DNA of 64,000 bases from Streptomyces virginiae (GTDB lineage Bacteria > Actinomycetota > Actinomycetes > Streptomycetales > Streptomycetaceae): the NCBI RefSeq assembly GCF_000720455.1, contig NZ_JOAK01000016.1, forward strand, positions 357,863-421,862. Direction: 5' to 3'. The translations under genes and the position numbers were made by a program. Shown here piece by piece: positions 25,995 to 34,284 of this stretch. Numbering within the stretch: position 1 is the first letter of the stretch; every line of letters starts with the position of its first letter. The notes beneath the pieces were generated by a model. It was given only the letters and a program-made list of their open reading frames with translations, ran no database searches and was not told the origin of the DNA.

Positions 25995-26951
25995 GTGTCT
26001 CCCTTCGTGTCCGTCGCCGCGTACGCCCCGTCCGGAGTCGGCATGCTCGCCGTCGGCATCGTCGCCGAGGTCTTCGGCCCGCACGGCGAGGAACTGCCGG
26101 GCTTCGACTTCACCCTGTGCACCGACCGGCCCGGGCCGGTCCCCACCGACCTCGGCGTGCCGCTCAGCATCGCGCACGGCCTGGACCGGCTCGCCTCGGC
26201 CGACCTGGTGATCGCCCTGCCGTGGGCCGGCTTCCGCTCGCCACCCGATCCCGCTGTGCTCGATGCGCTGTCGGCCGCACACGAGCGCGGCTCAGTGGTC
26301 GCGGCCCACTGTGTCGGTGCTTTCGCGCTCGCCGCCGCTGGACTGCTCGACGGCCGGCGGGCCACCACCCACTGGCGGTTCGCCGAACTGCTCGCCCGCC
26401 GCCACCCCGAAGTCTCCGTCGAACCCGACGCCCTCTACATCGACGAAGGAACCGTCCTCACGGGCGCCGGAGCCGCCGCGGGCTTCGACCTCTGCCTGCA
26501 CCTGCTGCGCCGGGAGTACGGAGCCGCGGTGGCCAACGCTGTTGCCCGGGACGTGGTGTTGCCCTCCCACCGCGAGGGTGGGCAGGCCCAGTACCTGGCC
26601 GCCCCCGTCCCCGAGGACTGCACCGACGAGCGTCTCGCCGAGGTTCTCGCGTGGGCCGGCGCCAACCTCCACGAGCCGCTTCCCGTCGCGGAACTGGCCC
26701 GGCGAGCCCTGATGAGCAAACGCTCCTTCGCCCGCCGCTTCACCGCCGCGACCGGCACCACCCCCCACGCCTGGCTGCGGAGCCTGCGCCTGAGCAGCGC
26801 CGAGGAACTCCTGGAGACCACGGACCTGCCCGTCGAGGAGATCGCCCGCCGCGTCGGATACGGAAGCGCGGCCATCCTGCGGGAACAGTTCGTGCGCCGC
26901 CGCGGAGTGCCGCCCCGCTCCTACCGCCGCTCTTTCACCAACACGCCGTGA
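25995..26951 (+). CDS. GlxA-type AraC-family regulator
   Basis: A 318-aa regulator. Residues ~1-180 form a DJ-1/PfpI-like domain with the elbow AHCVGAF (Cys106). Residues ~215-315 are an AraC double helix-turn-helix: PVAELARRALMSKRSFARRF and PVEEIARRVGYGSAAILREQ. GTG start. The DJ-1 half probably senses a small ligand. Divergent from the MBL hydrolase, with operator-like repeats between them. Confidence 0.92.
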   Translation: MSPFVSVAAYAPSGVGMLAVGIVAEVFGPHGEELPGFDFTLCTDRPGPVPTDLGVPLSIAHGLDRLASADLVIALPWAGFRSPPDPAVLDALSAAHERGSVVAAHCVGAFALAAAGLLDGRRATTHWRFAELLARRHPEVSVEPDALYIDEGTVLTGAGAAAGFDLCLHLLRREYGAAVANAVARDVVLPSHREGGQAQYLAAPVPEDCTDERLAEVLAWAGANLHEPLPVAELARRALMSKRSFARRFTAATGTTPHAWLRSLRLSSAEELLETTDLPVEEIARRVGYGSAAILREQFVRRRGVPPRSYRRSFTNTP

Positions 26952-26960
26952 CGAAAAAGC

Positions 26961-26984
26961 GGTCCGGTCGAGCGGCCGGACACC
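26961..26984 (+). terminator. candidate terminator after glxA-type gene
   Basis: GTCCGG (26962-26967) and CCGGAC (26976-26981) form a hairpin with an 8-base loop, starting ten bases after the stop codon of the regulator gene. Confidence 0.45.
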
Positions 26985-27161
26985 AGCGGACAAGGGTGGA
27001 CAGTCATCGTCCCCGTGCGGCCTGGAAGGTGGACATCGTCCTGCCGGAATCTTGGACCACGCCGGAGAGCGCACCGCGAAGGCGGCGGTGAACGGTCGAG
27101 CGGACACGCTCGCCAAGTGCCAAGGCGTGCACACCCACGTTTCGAACGACAGGAGAATCCG

Positions 27162-28382
27162 ATGAAGCCGCTGCTGTTCCCGAACAACGTCCAGTTCTGG
27201 TACGAGACCCTGCGGTCGATGAGCCACATCGCCTACGGAGGTGCGGACTTCGGTGAGGTGGTCTCCACCGGCGAGCGGATCACCGAAGGCGACTACGACA
27301 GCTGGTTCGTCGAGTGGACGGCCACCGCGGACCGTGTGTCGGGCGAGGCGGAGAAGGCGCTGGCAGCCGGCCACCGGATCAGTGCCCGAGACGGGTTCCT
27401 GCGTGCGTCGAACTACTACCGGTCTGCGGAGTTCTTCCTCCACGGTCACCCCTGCGACCCGCGTCACGACCACGTCTACGACCGCTCCGTGGCCTGCTTC
27501 AGGGCGGCGGCAGCGCTGTTCACCCCGGTCATCGAGCCGGTCGAGATCCCCTACGAGGACACCACCCTGCCCGGCTACTTCTACCGGGTCGACGACTCGG
27601 GGACACCCCGTCCGACGCTGATCATGCACAACGGTTTCGACGGCACCGCGGAGGAACTGCACTTCTTCGGGGCGATGGCCGCCGTCGAGCGCGGTTACAA
27701 CGTACTGGCCTTCGACGGCCCCGGCATGCCCGGCCCGCGTCACCACCAGGGCCTGGTCTTCCGCCCGGACTGGGAGAACGTCATCACTCCCGTCGTGGAC
27801 TTCGCCGAGACCCTCCCCGAGGTCGACGACAGCCGCATCGCGCTCATCGGACTCAGCATGGGCGGTCTCCTCGCCCCCCGGGCCGCCGCGTTCGAGCACC
27901 GTCTGGCCGCGCTGATCGCCGTGGACGGCCTCTACGACCTCGGCCAGATCGCCGTACGCAACGTCCCCGGCACCCGCGAGGAGGCCGAACGACTGCTGCG
28001 CGCCGCGTCCGCCCCGGAACTCGACGCCGCCTTCGAGCAGGCCATGAACAGTGACCCGATCGCACGCTGGGCGATCAACCACGGCATGTACGTCATGGGC
28101 GTGGACACCCCCCGTGCCTTCAACGCCTCCTACCTCGACCACACCCTCGCCGGGGGCATCGCCGAGCGGATCCAGTGCCCCACCCTGGTGTGCGACGCCG
28201 AAGAGGACATCTTCTTCAAGGGCCAGCCCGAGCAGCTCTACGACCACCTGACCTGCCCCAGGACCCTCATGCTGTTCACCACGGAGGAAGGCGCCGGCGC
28301 CCACTGCCACCCCGGCGCGATGCGTCTGTCCATCGCCCGCATCTACGACTGGCTCGACGACACCCTCGGCGCCGCGGCCTGA
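27162..28382 (+). CDS. alpha/beta hydrolase (dihydropseudooxynicotine-hydrolase/FrsA-like)
   Basis: A 406-aa hydrolase. A helical N-terminal domain (~1-120) precedes an alpha/beta fold with nucleophile elbow GLSMGG (Ser232), acid in CDAEED and catalytic His in GAGAHCHPG. Size and the helical cap match 2,6-dihydropseudooxynicotine hydrolase and related C-C bond or ester hydrolases. AGGAGA lies six bases upstream of the ATG. No neighbour suggests a pathway. Confidence 0.87.
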   Translation: MKPLLFPNNVQFWYETLRSMSHIAYGGADFGEVVSTGERITEGDYDSWFVEWTATADRVSGEAEKALAAGHRISARDGFLRASNYYRSAEFFLHGHPCDPRHDHVYDRSVACFRAAAALFTPVIEPVEIPYEDTTLPGYFYRVDDSGTPRPTLIMHNGFDGTAEELHFFGAMAAVERGYNVLAFDGPGMPGPRHHQGLVFRPDWENVITPVVDFAETLPEVDDSRIALIGLSMGGLLAPRAAAFEHRLAALIAVDGLYDLGQIAVRNVPGTREEAERLLRAASAPELDAAFEQAMNSDPIARWAINHGMYVMGVDTPRAFNASYLDHTLAGGIAERIQCPTLVCDAEEDIFFKGQPEQLYDHLTCPRTLMLFTTEEGAGAHCHPGAMRLSIARIYDWLDDTLGAAA

Positions 28383-28471
28383 CCCCTGCCGGTGTCCGGC
28401 CGGCCGTTGTCAGTGGGGGGCGAGAGGATGCGGGCGTACCGCTGAACCAGCCCACTTCTGAAGGGTTCTCC

Positions 28472-29182
28472 ATGTCCGTTTCCGATTCCGTTTCCGGTCC
28501 CGCAGCCGATGCCGCGGCCGTCTCCTTCCCCACCGGCTGGTGCGCCACGGACCTGGGGAGCCTGCGGCCGTGCGCGTACACCTACGAGGTGTACCCCCTG
28601 GAGAGCCTGCCGCCGCTGGAGGCCGCCCACCTCGGCGACGGCTTCGACTGGCTGGGCGGAGCGGGCGGGCCGCGATCGGCGCACGCGGAGCATCTCGCGA
28701 CCATGGAGCGGGAACTGGCCGAGGCCGGACTGTCGCTCCCCGAGGGCTTCGCCGCCTTCTACGGCAGCGAGCACCTCTCCCGCGCCTTCGACGAGGTCTC
28801 GGTGACGGCCTGCTGGAGCCACCTTTCCGGCCCGCTGCCCAGCCCGGCCGAGGAGGGCGCCCGTCTCGTACGGTTCCTGCGCGACCAGCAGGACTGCGTC
28901 ATCTGGTACCTGTACCTGCGCCCCTCCGGCGAGGCGTTCGTGGTCTTCTCACATCTGGAACTGGAGTCCGCCGGCTGGTGGGCGGAAGGGGAGCCGACCG
29001 AGGAGGTCCGGGCAGCGGTGGCCTCCTCGCTGATGCGGTGCGCCGACACCTTCGAGGAGTTCGCGTACCGCTTCGTCGTGGAGAACGAGCTGTGGATGCG
29101 GGCCAACTCCGCAGGCGCCGAGAGCCCGCTCGCTCCCCGCCTCCAGGAATACGCCGACCACTACGCCTGCGCCGCCTCTTGA
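28472..29182 (+). CDS. SUKH/SMI1-like protein (divergent)
   Basis: A 236-aa cytosolic protein. The order LPEGFAAFYGSEHL, then GARLVRFLRDQQDCVIWYLY, SGEAFVVFSH and finally DTFEEFAYRFVVENELW follows the layout of SMI1/KNR4 (SUKH) domains, though at weak similarity. SUKH proteins are often immunity proteins to polymorphic toxins. It is convergent with a clearer SUKH gene 24 bp away. No toxin gene is visible nearby. Confidence 0.65.
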   Translation: MSVSDSVSGPAADAAAVSFPTGWCATDLGSLRPCAYTYEVYPLESLPPLEAAHLGDGFDWLGGAGGPRSAHAEHLATMERELAEAGLSLPEGFAAFYGSEHLSRAFDEVSVTACWSHLSGPLPSPAEEGARLVRFLRDQQDCVIWYLYLRPSGEAFVVFSHLELESAGWWAEGEPTEEVRAAVASSLMRCADTFEEFAYRFVVENELWMRANSAGAESPLAPRLQEYADHYACAAS

Positions 29183-29206
29183 CCCCGGCGGGGCCGCACG
29201 CTTCCG

Positions 29207-29749
29207 TCACGGGGCGGGGGTTGGGGCCGGGTGGTAGCGGATTTCGGGGCCGGGGCGGTAGCGCCCCAGGAAAGTCAGGCGGTGGGGTTCCTCGGCGAGG
29301 GTGAGCAGGAACTCCGTTACGGGCCCCGGAGTCTCGTGCCATTCGCCGTCTTCTGTTTCGACGACGACGCGCCAGTCGGCCGGGTCGGGTTCCTCCGGGA
29401 GGAGGTAGTAGACGGTGCCGTCTTCTTCTCCGCCCCACTCGATCAGGCCGCCCGGCCGGGGGTGGAACGGGAACGGGTAGCGGCCGGGATCGGTGAGGTG
29501 CAGATCGAGCTTGCCCCCTGACCGGGGCCAGAGCCGTTCCAGCTCCTCCGGAGTGCCGTCCACGGGCCGCGACAGCCAAAGGAAGCCGTCGAAGGCGCCA
29601 GGGCCGTACAGGTCGAGGAACGCCTTGTAGTCGGCGGGCAGGCGTACGCCGAGGTGCTCCTCGGCGGCCTCCCAGAGGCGCGGCCGTGCCCAGCCCCAGC
29701 AGGCCGGCTCGCCCAGCAGTTCCTTCAGCCTCTCCAAGGCGGCCGCCAT
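29207..29749 (-). CDS. SMI1/KNR4 (SUKH) family protein
   Basis: A 180-aa protein with the typical SUKH opening [20 protein letters not shown], followed by [29 protein letters not shown] and the closing [12 protein letters not shown]. Family members serve as immunity proteins or have housekeeping roles. No partner toxin is adjacent. The C-terminus is Pro-rich. Confidence 0.85.
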   Translation of the reverse strand: MAAALERLKELLGEPACWGWARPRLWEAAEEHLGVRLPADYKAFLDLYGPGAFDGFLWLSRPVDGTPEELERLWPRSGGKLDLHLTDPGRYPFPFHPRPGGLIEWGGEEDGTVYYLLPEEPDPADWRVVVETEDGEWHETPGPVTEFLLTLAEEPHRLTFLGRYRPGPEIRYHPAPTPAP

Positions 29750-29927
29750 CTTGTCTCCCGTCCCACTTCATGGGCAATGTCGTGGCCCACCTTCGCACGC
29801 GGCTACGACAGGACCGCGCCCGGTTGGTTCACTCTCGGGAGGTGTTTCGCCTGTGAAGGGTGGGGGGAACATCGGGTTGCTGCCGGCCGCGGTGTTCGCG
29901 GGCCGGGGTGGACAGGAAAGGCGTGTC

Positions 29928-30131
29928 ATGGCTCAGGGGACTGTGAAGTGGTTCAACGCGGAGAAGGGGTTCGGTTTCATTTCGCCGGATGACGGTACTC
30001 CGGACGTGTTCGTGCATTTCTCCGAGATCGATGCGTCCGGGTTCCGGTCGCTCGAGGAGAACCAGCGGGTGGAGTTCACCACCGGCCAGGGACCCAAGGG
30101 TCCCCAGGCGCAGCAGGTCCGCCCCATCTGA
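29928..30131 (+). CDS. cold-shock protein
   Basis: A 67-aa single cold-shock domain with RNP1 KGFGFI and RNP2 VFVHF, and the [10 protein letters not shown] start typical of streptomycete Csp proteins. It binds single-stranded RNA/DNA and acts as an RNA chaperone. AGGAAAGG lies about seven bases upstream of the ATG. Longer in-frame upstream codons lack similarity. Confidence 0.96.
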   Translation: MAQGTVKWFNAEKGFGFISPDDGTPDVFVHFSEIDASGFRSLEENQRVEFTTGQGPKGPQAQQVRPI

Positions 30132-30407
30132 TTCCCTTCCCGCCTGCACCCGCTGCCGCGGAACCCGACCCTGCCCCGCGTATGTCCCATCTGCGGGACC
30201 CTCCGAAGGGCAGGACGACGGCGGCTCACCCGCGTCCGACGGACGGCTTCGACAAAACGGTACGGCCGGACGGAGCATCGCCCGGGCCGCGCGCACGGGT
30301 AGTGCCAAGGCGGCGTCGCGGGCTCTGTCTGGAGGGGTTGCGGGGCTGACCTTGAGCAGCCCCTTCCGGCAGACTGATCCAGGAGGCGGCCCGCCGCACG
30401 GGGGCCC

Positions 30408-31058
30408 TCAGGGCCGGCGTCCGGCCCAGGCCACGAGCCGGTCGATGGCCGGGGCCCCGGGGTCCACGTCCACCACCTCTGCGAAGGGGATCCGCCCGCC
30501 GCGGGTTTCGGCCGGCAACGCACGGCGTACGACGCCGATCACACGCTCGATGAGGGCCGCGTCCCAGTCCGGGTGCTGTCCCGTCGCCCTAGCCAGGTCC
30601 CAGGTGTGCACCGTGAGTTCGTGGGTGTAGACGGCCGCTGCGGCCGCGCCCGGCAGGACGCCCATCGGCAGGCGCAGCTGCCGGCCGAGGATGCCCGGAT
30701 CCGCCCACACCTCCGCGACCTCGCGGGCGCCCGGCACCCAGGCCTGCGCCCATGCGCCGTCGGCGATCTCGTCGGCGAAGGACGGGACGCTGAACGGGTC
30801 CTCGCCGCGCCCGATCACCGAGATCCGGCGGACGACGGCGACGAGGTGGCTCGACAGCCGCCGTACGTCGAACTCGTCGCAGGGGGTCTGAGCGTCGTAC
30901 TGCTCGGGCCGCACGGCGGCCAGCGTACGGCCCGCCAGCTCGACGGCCGCGGCGAGGTCGGTCCGCGGATCGAAGGGGGAGGGGGAGGGGGAGGAGGGGG
31001 CGGCGACGTCGCCGGTGGAGTCGGACGGGGTGTCGATGAGCTGCTCGGTCTTGTTCAT
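30408..31058 (-). CDS. TIGR03086-type metal-binding protein (DinB/maleylpyruvate-isomerase fold)
   Basis: A 216-aa four-helix protein. The segment TPCDEFDVRRLSSHLVAVVR carries the first metal His, and ELTVHTWDLARATG the second motif, as in mycothiol-dependent maleylpyruvate isomerase relatives. It may bind zinc and use mycothiol. A Ser/Pro-rich insertion follows the first ten residues. Divergent from the WYL regulator, its likely controller. Confidence 0.87.
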   Translation of the reverse strand: MNKTEQLIDTPSDSTGDVAAPSSPSPSPFDPRTDLAAAVELAGRTLAAVRPEQYDAQTPCDEFDVRRLSSHLVAVVRRISVIGRGEDPFSVPSFADEIADGAWAQAWVPGAREVAEVWADPGILGRQLRLPMGVLPGAAAAAVYTHELTVHTWDLARATGQHPDWDAALIERVIGVVRRALPAETRGGRIPFAEVVDVDPGAPAIDRLVAWAGRRP

Positions 31059-31077
31059 GGGTTCATCGTGCAAGCGA

Positions 31078-31101
31078 AAGTGGCCACCTTCTGGCCAGTT
31101 T
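31078..31101. promoter_or_regulatory. operator-like repeat between TIGR03086 and WYL genes
   Basis: TGGCCA at 31081-31086 and 31092-31097, flanked by AAAG on the left and GTTTT on the right, makes a symmetric site with a 5-base centre. It lies 23 bp before the minus-strand start and 59 bp before the plus-strand start, ideal for the WYL regulator to control both. Confidence 0.55.
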
Positions 31102-31155
31102 TCCGACGAGAATGAAAGGCGACGACGCGGCACCCACGAAGGAGGAAAAGGCCAG

Positions 31156-32127
31156 ATGAGAGCCGACCGGCTGGTGGCGACCCTGCTCTTCCTCCAAGAA
31201 CGCGGCCGCGTCACCGTCCCCGAAGTGGCCACCGAACTGGAGGTTTCCGAGCGCACCGCGCGCCGAGATCTGGAGGCCTTGGCCGCGGCCGGCATCCCCG
31301 TCTACTCGCAGCGCGGCCGCGGCGGCGGCTGGTCCCTCGTCGGCGGGGCCCGTACCAACCTCACCGGACTGACCGCCGACGAGATCCGGGCGCTCTTCCT
31401 CGTCACAGGCCCCCTGTCGGCCACCCCCGAACTGCGCACCACGCTGCGCAAGCTGGTCCGGGCCCTGCCGCCGACCATGCGGGCGCAGGCCCAGGCCGCG
31501 ACCCGCGCGGGGGTCGTCGACGCCACGGACTGGTCCCGCAACGCCGTCACCGCCGATGCCGCCCACCGCTCCGCGCTCCAGGGCGCCGTCGTGGACGGGA
31601 TCCGCGTCCGCCTCGGGTACGCGGGGGTCGGCAAACCAGTCGGCGAACGCACCGTCGACCCCCTCGGGCTCGTGGCCAAGGCGGGCGTGGACTACCTGGT
31701 CGCCGGTACGGACAAGGGCCTGCGCACCTTCCGGCTCAGCCGGGTCACCTCCGTCGAGCCGACCGGTGAACCGGTGGTCCGGCCGCCCGACTTCGACCTC
31801 GCCACGGCGTGGCGGACGCTGTCCGGAGCCTTCCAGGACGGCATGAACGCGGTGACCGCCCGGGCCCGCGTCCACCCCGGCACGCTGGCCCTCCTGCAAC
31901 GGTTCCTCGGCGGCCGCGTGCGCGTCGGAGGTCCGCTGCCCGACGGCTGGACCGAGGTGTGGGTCGACGGCCCGGCCGCCAAGGCCCTGGCAGGACATCT
32001 GGCCGGGCTGGGAGCGGGGGTCGAGGTACTGGAGCCGCCCGAGGTACGACAGTGGCTGGCCCGGATCGCCGCCGAACTCACGGGGATGTACGCGGGGGAG
32101 GAACCACAAGCACCCCACGGCCCGTAG
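31156..32127 (+). CDS. YafY/DeoR-type regulator with WYL domain
   Basis: A 323-aa regulator. Residues ~1-55 are a DeoR-like helix-turn-helix (TVPEVATELEVSERTARRDL), and ~135-235 a WYL-type ligand domain (DPLGLVAKAGVDYLVAGTD, FRLSRVTSVEPT). WYL proteins sense nucleotides or other small ligands, sometimes DNA-damage signals. GGAGGAAAAGG sits before the ATG. Divergent TIGR03086 gene is the obvious target. Confidence 0.9.
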   Translation: MRADRLVATLLFLQERGRVTVPEVATELEVSERTARRDLEALAAAGIPVYSQRGRGGGWSLVGGARTNLTGLTADEIRALFLVTGPLSATPELRTTLRKLVRALPPTMRAQAQAATRAGVVDATDWSRNAVTADAAHRSALQGAVVDGIRVRLGYAGVGKPVGERTVDPLGLVAKAGVDYLVAGTDKGLRTFRLSRVTSVEPTGEPVVRPPDFDLATAWRTLSGAFQDGMNAVTARARVHPGTLALLQRFLGGRVRVGGPLPDGWTEVWVDGPAAKALAGHLAGLGAGVEVLEPPEVRQWLARIAAELTGMYAGEEPQAPHGP

Positions 32128-32299
32128 CCGATGGCGAAAGGACTCGGTCGAAGACGGCCGCACCGTTCGCCGGTTGCGGGGAGGGCCCTGCGTGAGGATC
32201 CGGCCCGCGGTGCACTCCTCGGGGCGCCCGGTGAAGCCGACCGGTGCACTGATGTCCGGGCTGGGACATGGGACATGGGACATGGCCCCGGCACCCGGC

Positions 32300-32962
32300 T
32301 CAGGTTCCGGGGAGGATGCGGCGCGTTTCGTAGGCCCACATCGCGATCTCGACCCGGTTGCGGGCGCCGAGTTTGGCCATCAGGCTGGCCAGATGCGTCT
32401 TCACCGTGCTGAGACTGATGTGCAGTGCATCGGCGATCTCGGTGTTGGTCAGCCCGCGAGCGACGGCGAGGAGCACCTGCTCCTCGCGGGCGGTGACGGG
32501 GGAGACCGGCTGGGCCACGGGCCGGCCGGCGGGCAGGTCCGCGAACGCCTGGAGCAGACGGACGGTGACGCTGGGCGCGATGAGCGCCTCACCGCCGGAC
32601 GCCGACCGCACGGCCTGGGCCAGAAGGTCCGGTCCCGTGTCCTTGAGGAGGAATCCGCGGGCGCCGGCACGCAGCGCGCCGTAGACGTACTCGTCGAGGT
32701 CGAACGTGGTGATGACGACGACGGCCAGCGGGTCGGCGACGCCCGGGCCGGCGACCAGCCGGGTGGCCTCGAGCCCGTCGAGTACGGGCATGCGGATGTC
32801 GAACAGACAGACGTCGGGGCGCAGTTCGCGGGCCAGACGTACCGCCTCCCGCCCGTCGGCGGCCTCGCCGACCACCTCGATGCCGGGCTGGGCGTTCAGC
32901 ATGATCCGCAACCCGGTGCGGATGATCGTCTGGTCGTCAGCGACGAGGACGCGAATGGACAC
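32300..32962 (-). CDS. LuxR-family response regulator
   Basis: A 220-aa NarL-type regulator. The receiver has acidic residues DD (9-10), the phospho-acceptor Asp55 in CLFDIRMP and Lys in LLKDTGPD. The C-terminal LuxR helix-turn-helix spans ~153-210 (EIADALHISLSTVKTHL). Its start overlaps the kinase gene by 26 bp, so the two are co-translated. Confidence 0.95.
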   Translation of the reverse strand: MSIRVLVADDQTIIRTGLRIMLNAQPGIEVVGEAADGREAVRLARELRPDVCLFDIRMPVLDGLEATRLVAGPGVADPLAVVVITTFDLDEYVYGALRAGARGFLLKDTGPDLLAQAVRSASGGEALIAPSVTVRLLQAFADLPAGRPVAQPVSPVTAREEQVLLAVARGLTNTEIADALHISLSTVKTHLASLMAKLGARNRVEIAMWAYETRRILPGT

Positions 32963-34109
32963 CGCTCTCGCTCCTCGCTCTCGGCAGTTCGGCGTCGACG
33001 TGCCAGCCCCGGTCGGTACCGGGGCCGGCTCGTAGTGTGCCGCCGAGCAGCGTCGCGCGCTCGCGCAATCCGGTAAGTCCGTATCCGTCGCGACCCCGGC
33101 CGGTGCGCCGGCCGTTGTCGCGCACGCTCACCCGCACCGCGTGCCGTTCGGCGGCGACCCGGACGACGACCTCGGTCGCGTCGACCGCATGGCGCATCGC
33201 GTTGGTCACCGACTCCTGCACGATCCGGTAGACGGCCGCGTCCACGGCCGGGGGCAGCGCGTCCAGCTCGCCGTCGAGTCCCAGGTCGACCCTGAGGCGA
33301 CCACCCGGGGTGCGCACCAGGCGTTCCAGATCCGCGACGCCGGCAGGCGGCGCCAGCTCGGCGCCGACCCCGCGGTCGCGCAGCGCGGCGACCATGGCGC
33401 GCATCTCCTCCAGCGTGCGCGCCCCTTCCTCCTCGACCCCCTCCAGCGCCTCGACGGCGGCGGACGGGTCGGTGCCCGCGAGCACCCGGCCCGCCTGAGC
33501 GATGATCACCATGGCCGACACGTGGTGGGCCACCGTGTCGTGCAGTTCCCGGGCGAGCTGCTCGCGCTCGCGGGAGCGCAACTGCTCCAACTGCCGCTCG
33601 CGAGCGGTCACCCGGAACCGCACGGCAGACCCGACCACGCCGGGCAGCAGCAGGAAGACGAAGCCCACGACCTTTTCGACGACGGGGGTCTCGTCCGTGA
33701 CGACACACAGCGCGCCTACCGCGAGGACCACCGCGCCGCCCAGCACGATCTCCCGTCCCGATCCCCACCGGGGCAGCGCGTACACGAGCACGAGCACGAC
33801 CGCGCCGGTGTACAGGCCGACGGGCTCGGCCGGTGCTGCGACGAGCGAGGCCACCGGAAGCAGGATCACCGAGCCGAACGCCAGCGTCACCATCGCCAGC
33901 GGGCGGGTCCGGCGCCACAGGAGCAGCAGGCACAGCCATACGGTGAACACCACCGCCACCGGCCGCCACACGACGTTCTCGCGCAGGGTGGCCTCCAGCG
34001 CCACACCGGCAAGGCCCGCGGCGAGCAGCGCCCAGTCCCGCCACACCCGGGCGGGCGCGTCGGGCGGCCGGGGTTCGGTCCACAGGGTTCGCAGGTCGTC
34101 TCGGTGCAC
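32937..34109 (-). CDS. two-component sensor histidine kinase (HisKA_3)
   Basis: A 390-aa membrane kinase. About five hydrophobic helices lie between residues 28 and 162, with almost no extracellular domain, so it likely senses the membrane itself. The dimerisation helix reads RELHDTVAHHVSAM with phospho-His190, and the ATPase domain has DGYGLTGLRERATLLGG. It partners with the overlapping response regulator. The divergent MMPL transporter gene starts 175 bp away and is a candidate target. Confidence 0.94.
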   Translation of the reverse strand: MHRDDLRTLWTEPRPPDAPARVWRDWALLAAGLAGVALEATLRENVVWRPVAVVFTVWLCLLLLWRRTRPLAMVTLAFGSVILLPVASLVAAPAEPVGLYTGAVVLVLVYALPRWGSGREIVLGGAVVLAVGALCVVTDETPVVEKVVGFVFLLLPGVVGSAVRFRVTARERQLEQLRSREREQLARELHDTVAHHVSAMVIIAQAGRVLAGTDPSAAVEALEGVEEEGARTLEEMRAMVAALRDRGVGAELAPPAGVADLERLVRTPGGRLRVDLGLDGELDALPPAVDAAVYRIVQESVTNAMRHAVDATEVVVRVAAERHAVRVSVRDNGRRTGRGRDGYGLTGLRERATLLGGTLRAGPGTDRGWHVDAELPRARSESGVHSRPRR

Positions 34110-34284
34110 GGTTCTCAGCCTAGGGACCGCGGCGTGCCGCGCATCGGCCGAAAGGACGGGTCGTCACTCCGCCCCGGGGCCGACGGATCCGCGGCCTGCG
34201 GGCCGATGCCGCGGAGCGCCGTGGCGACGAGCCTCGGCATCGGCGGCCGTACAAGGACGGCCGACGAGGTGGTTGGAGGACCCG

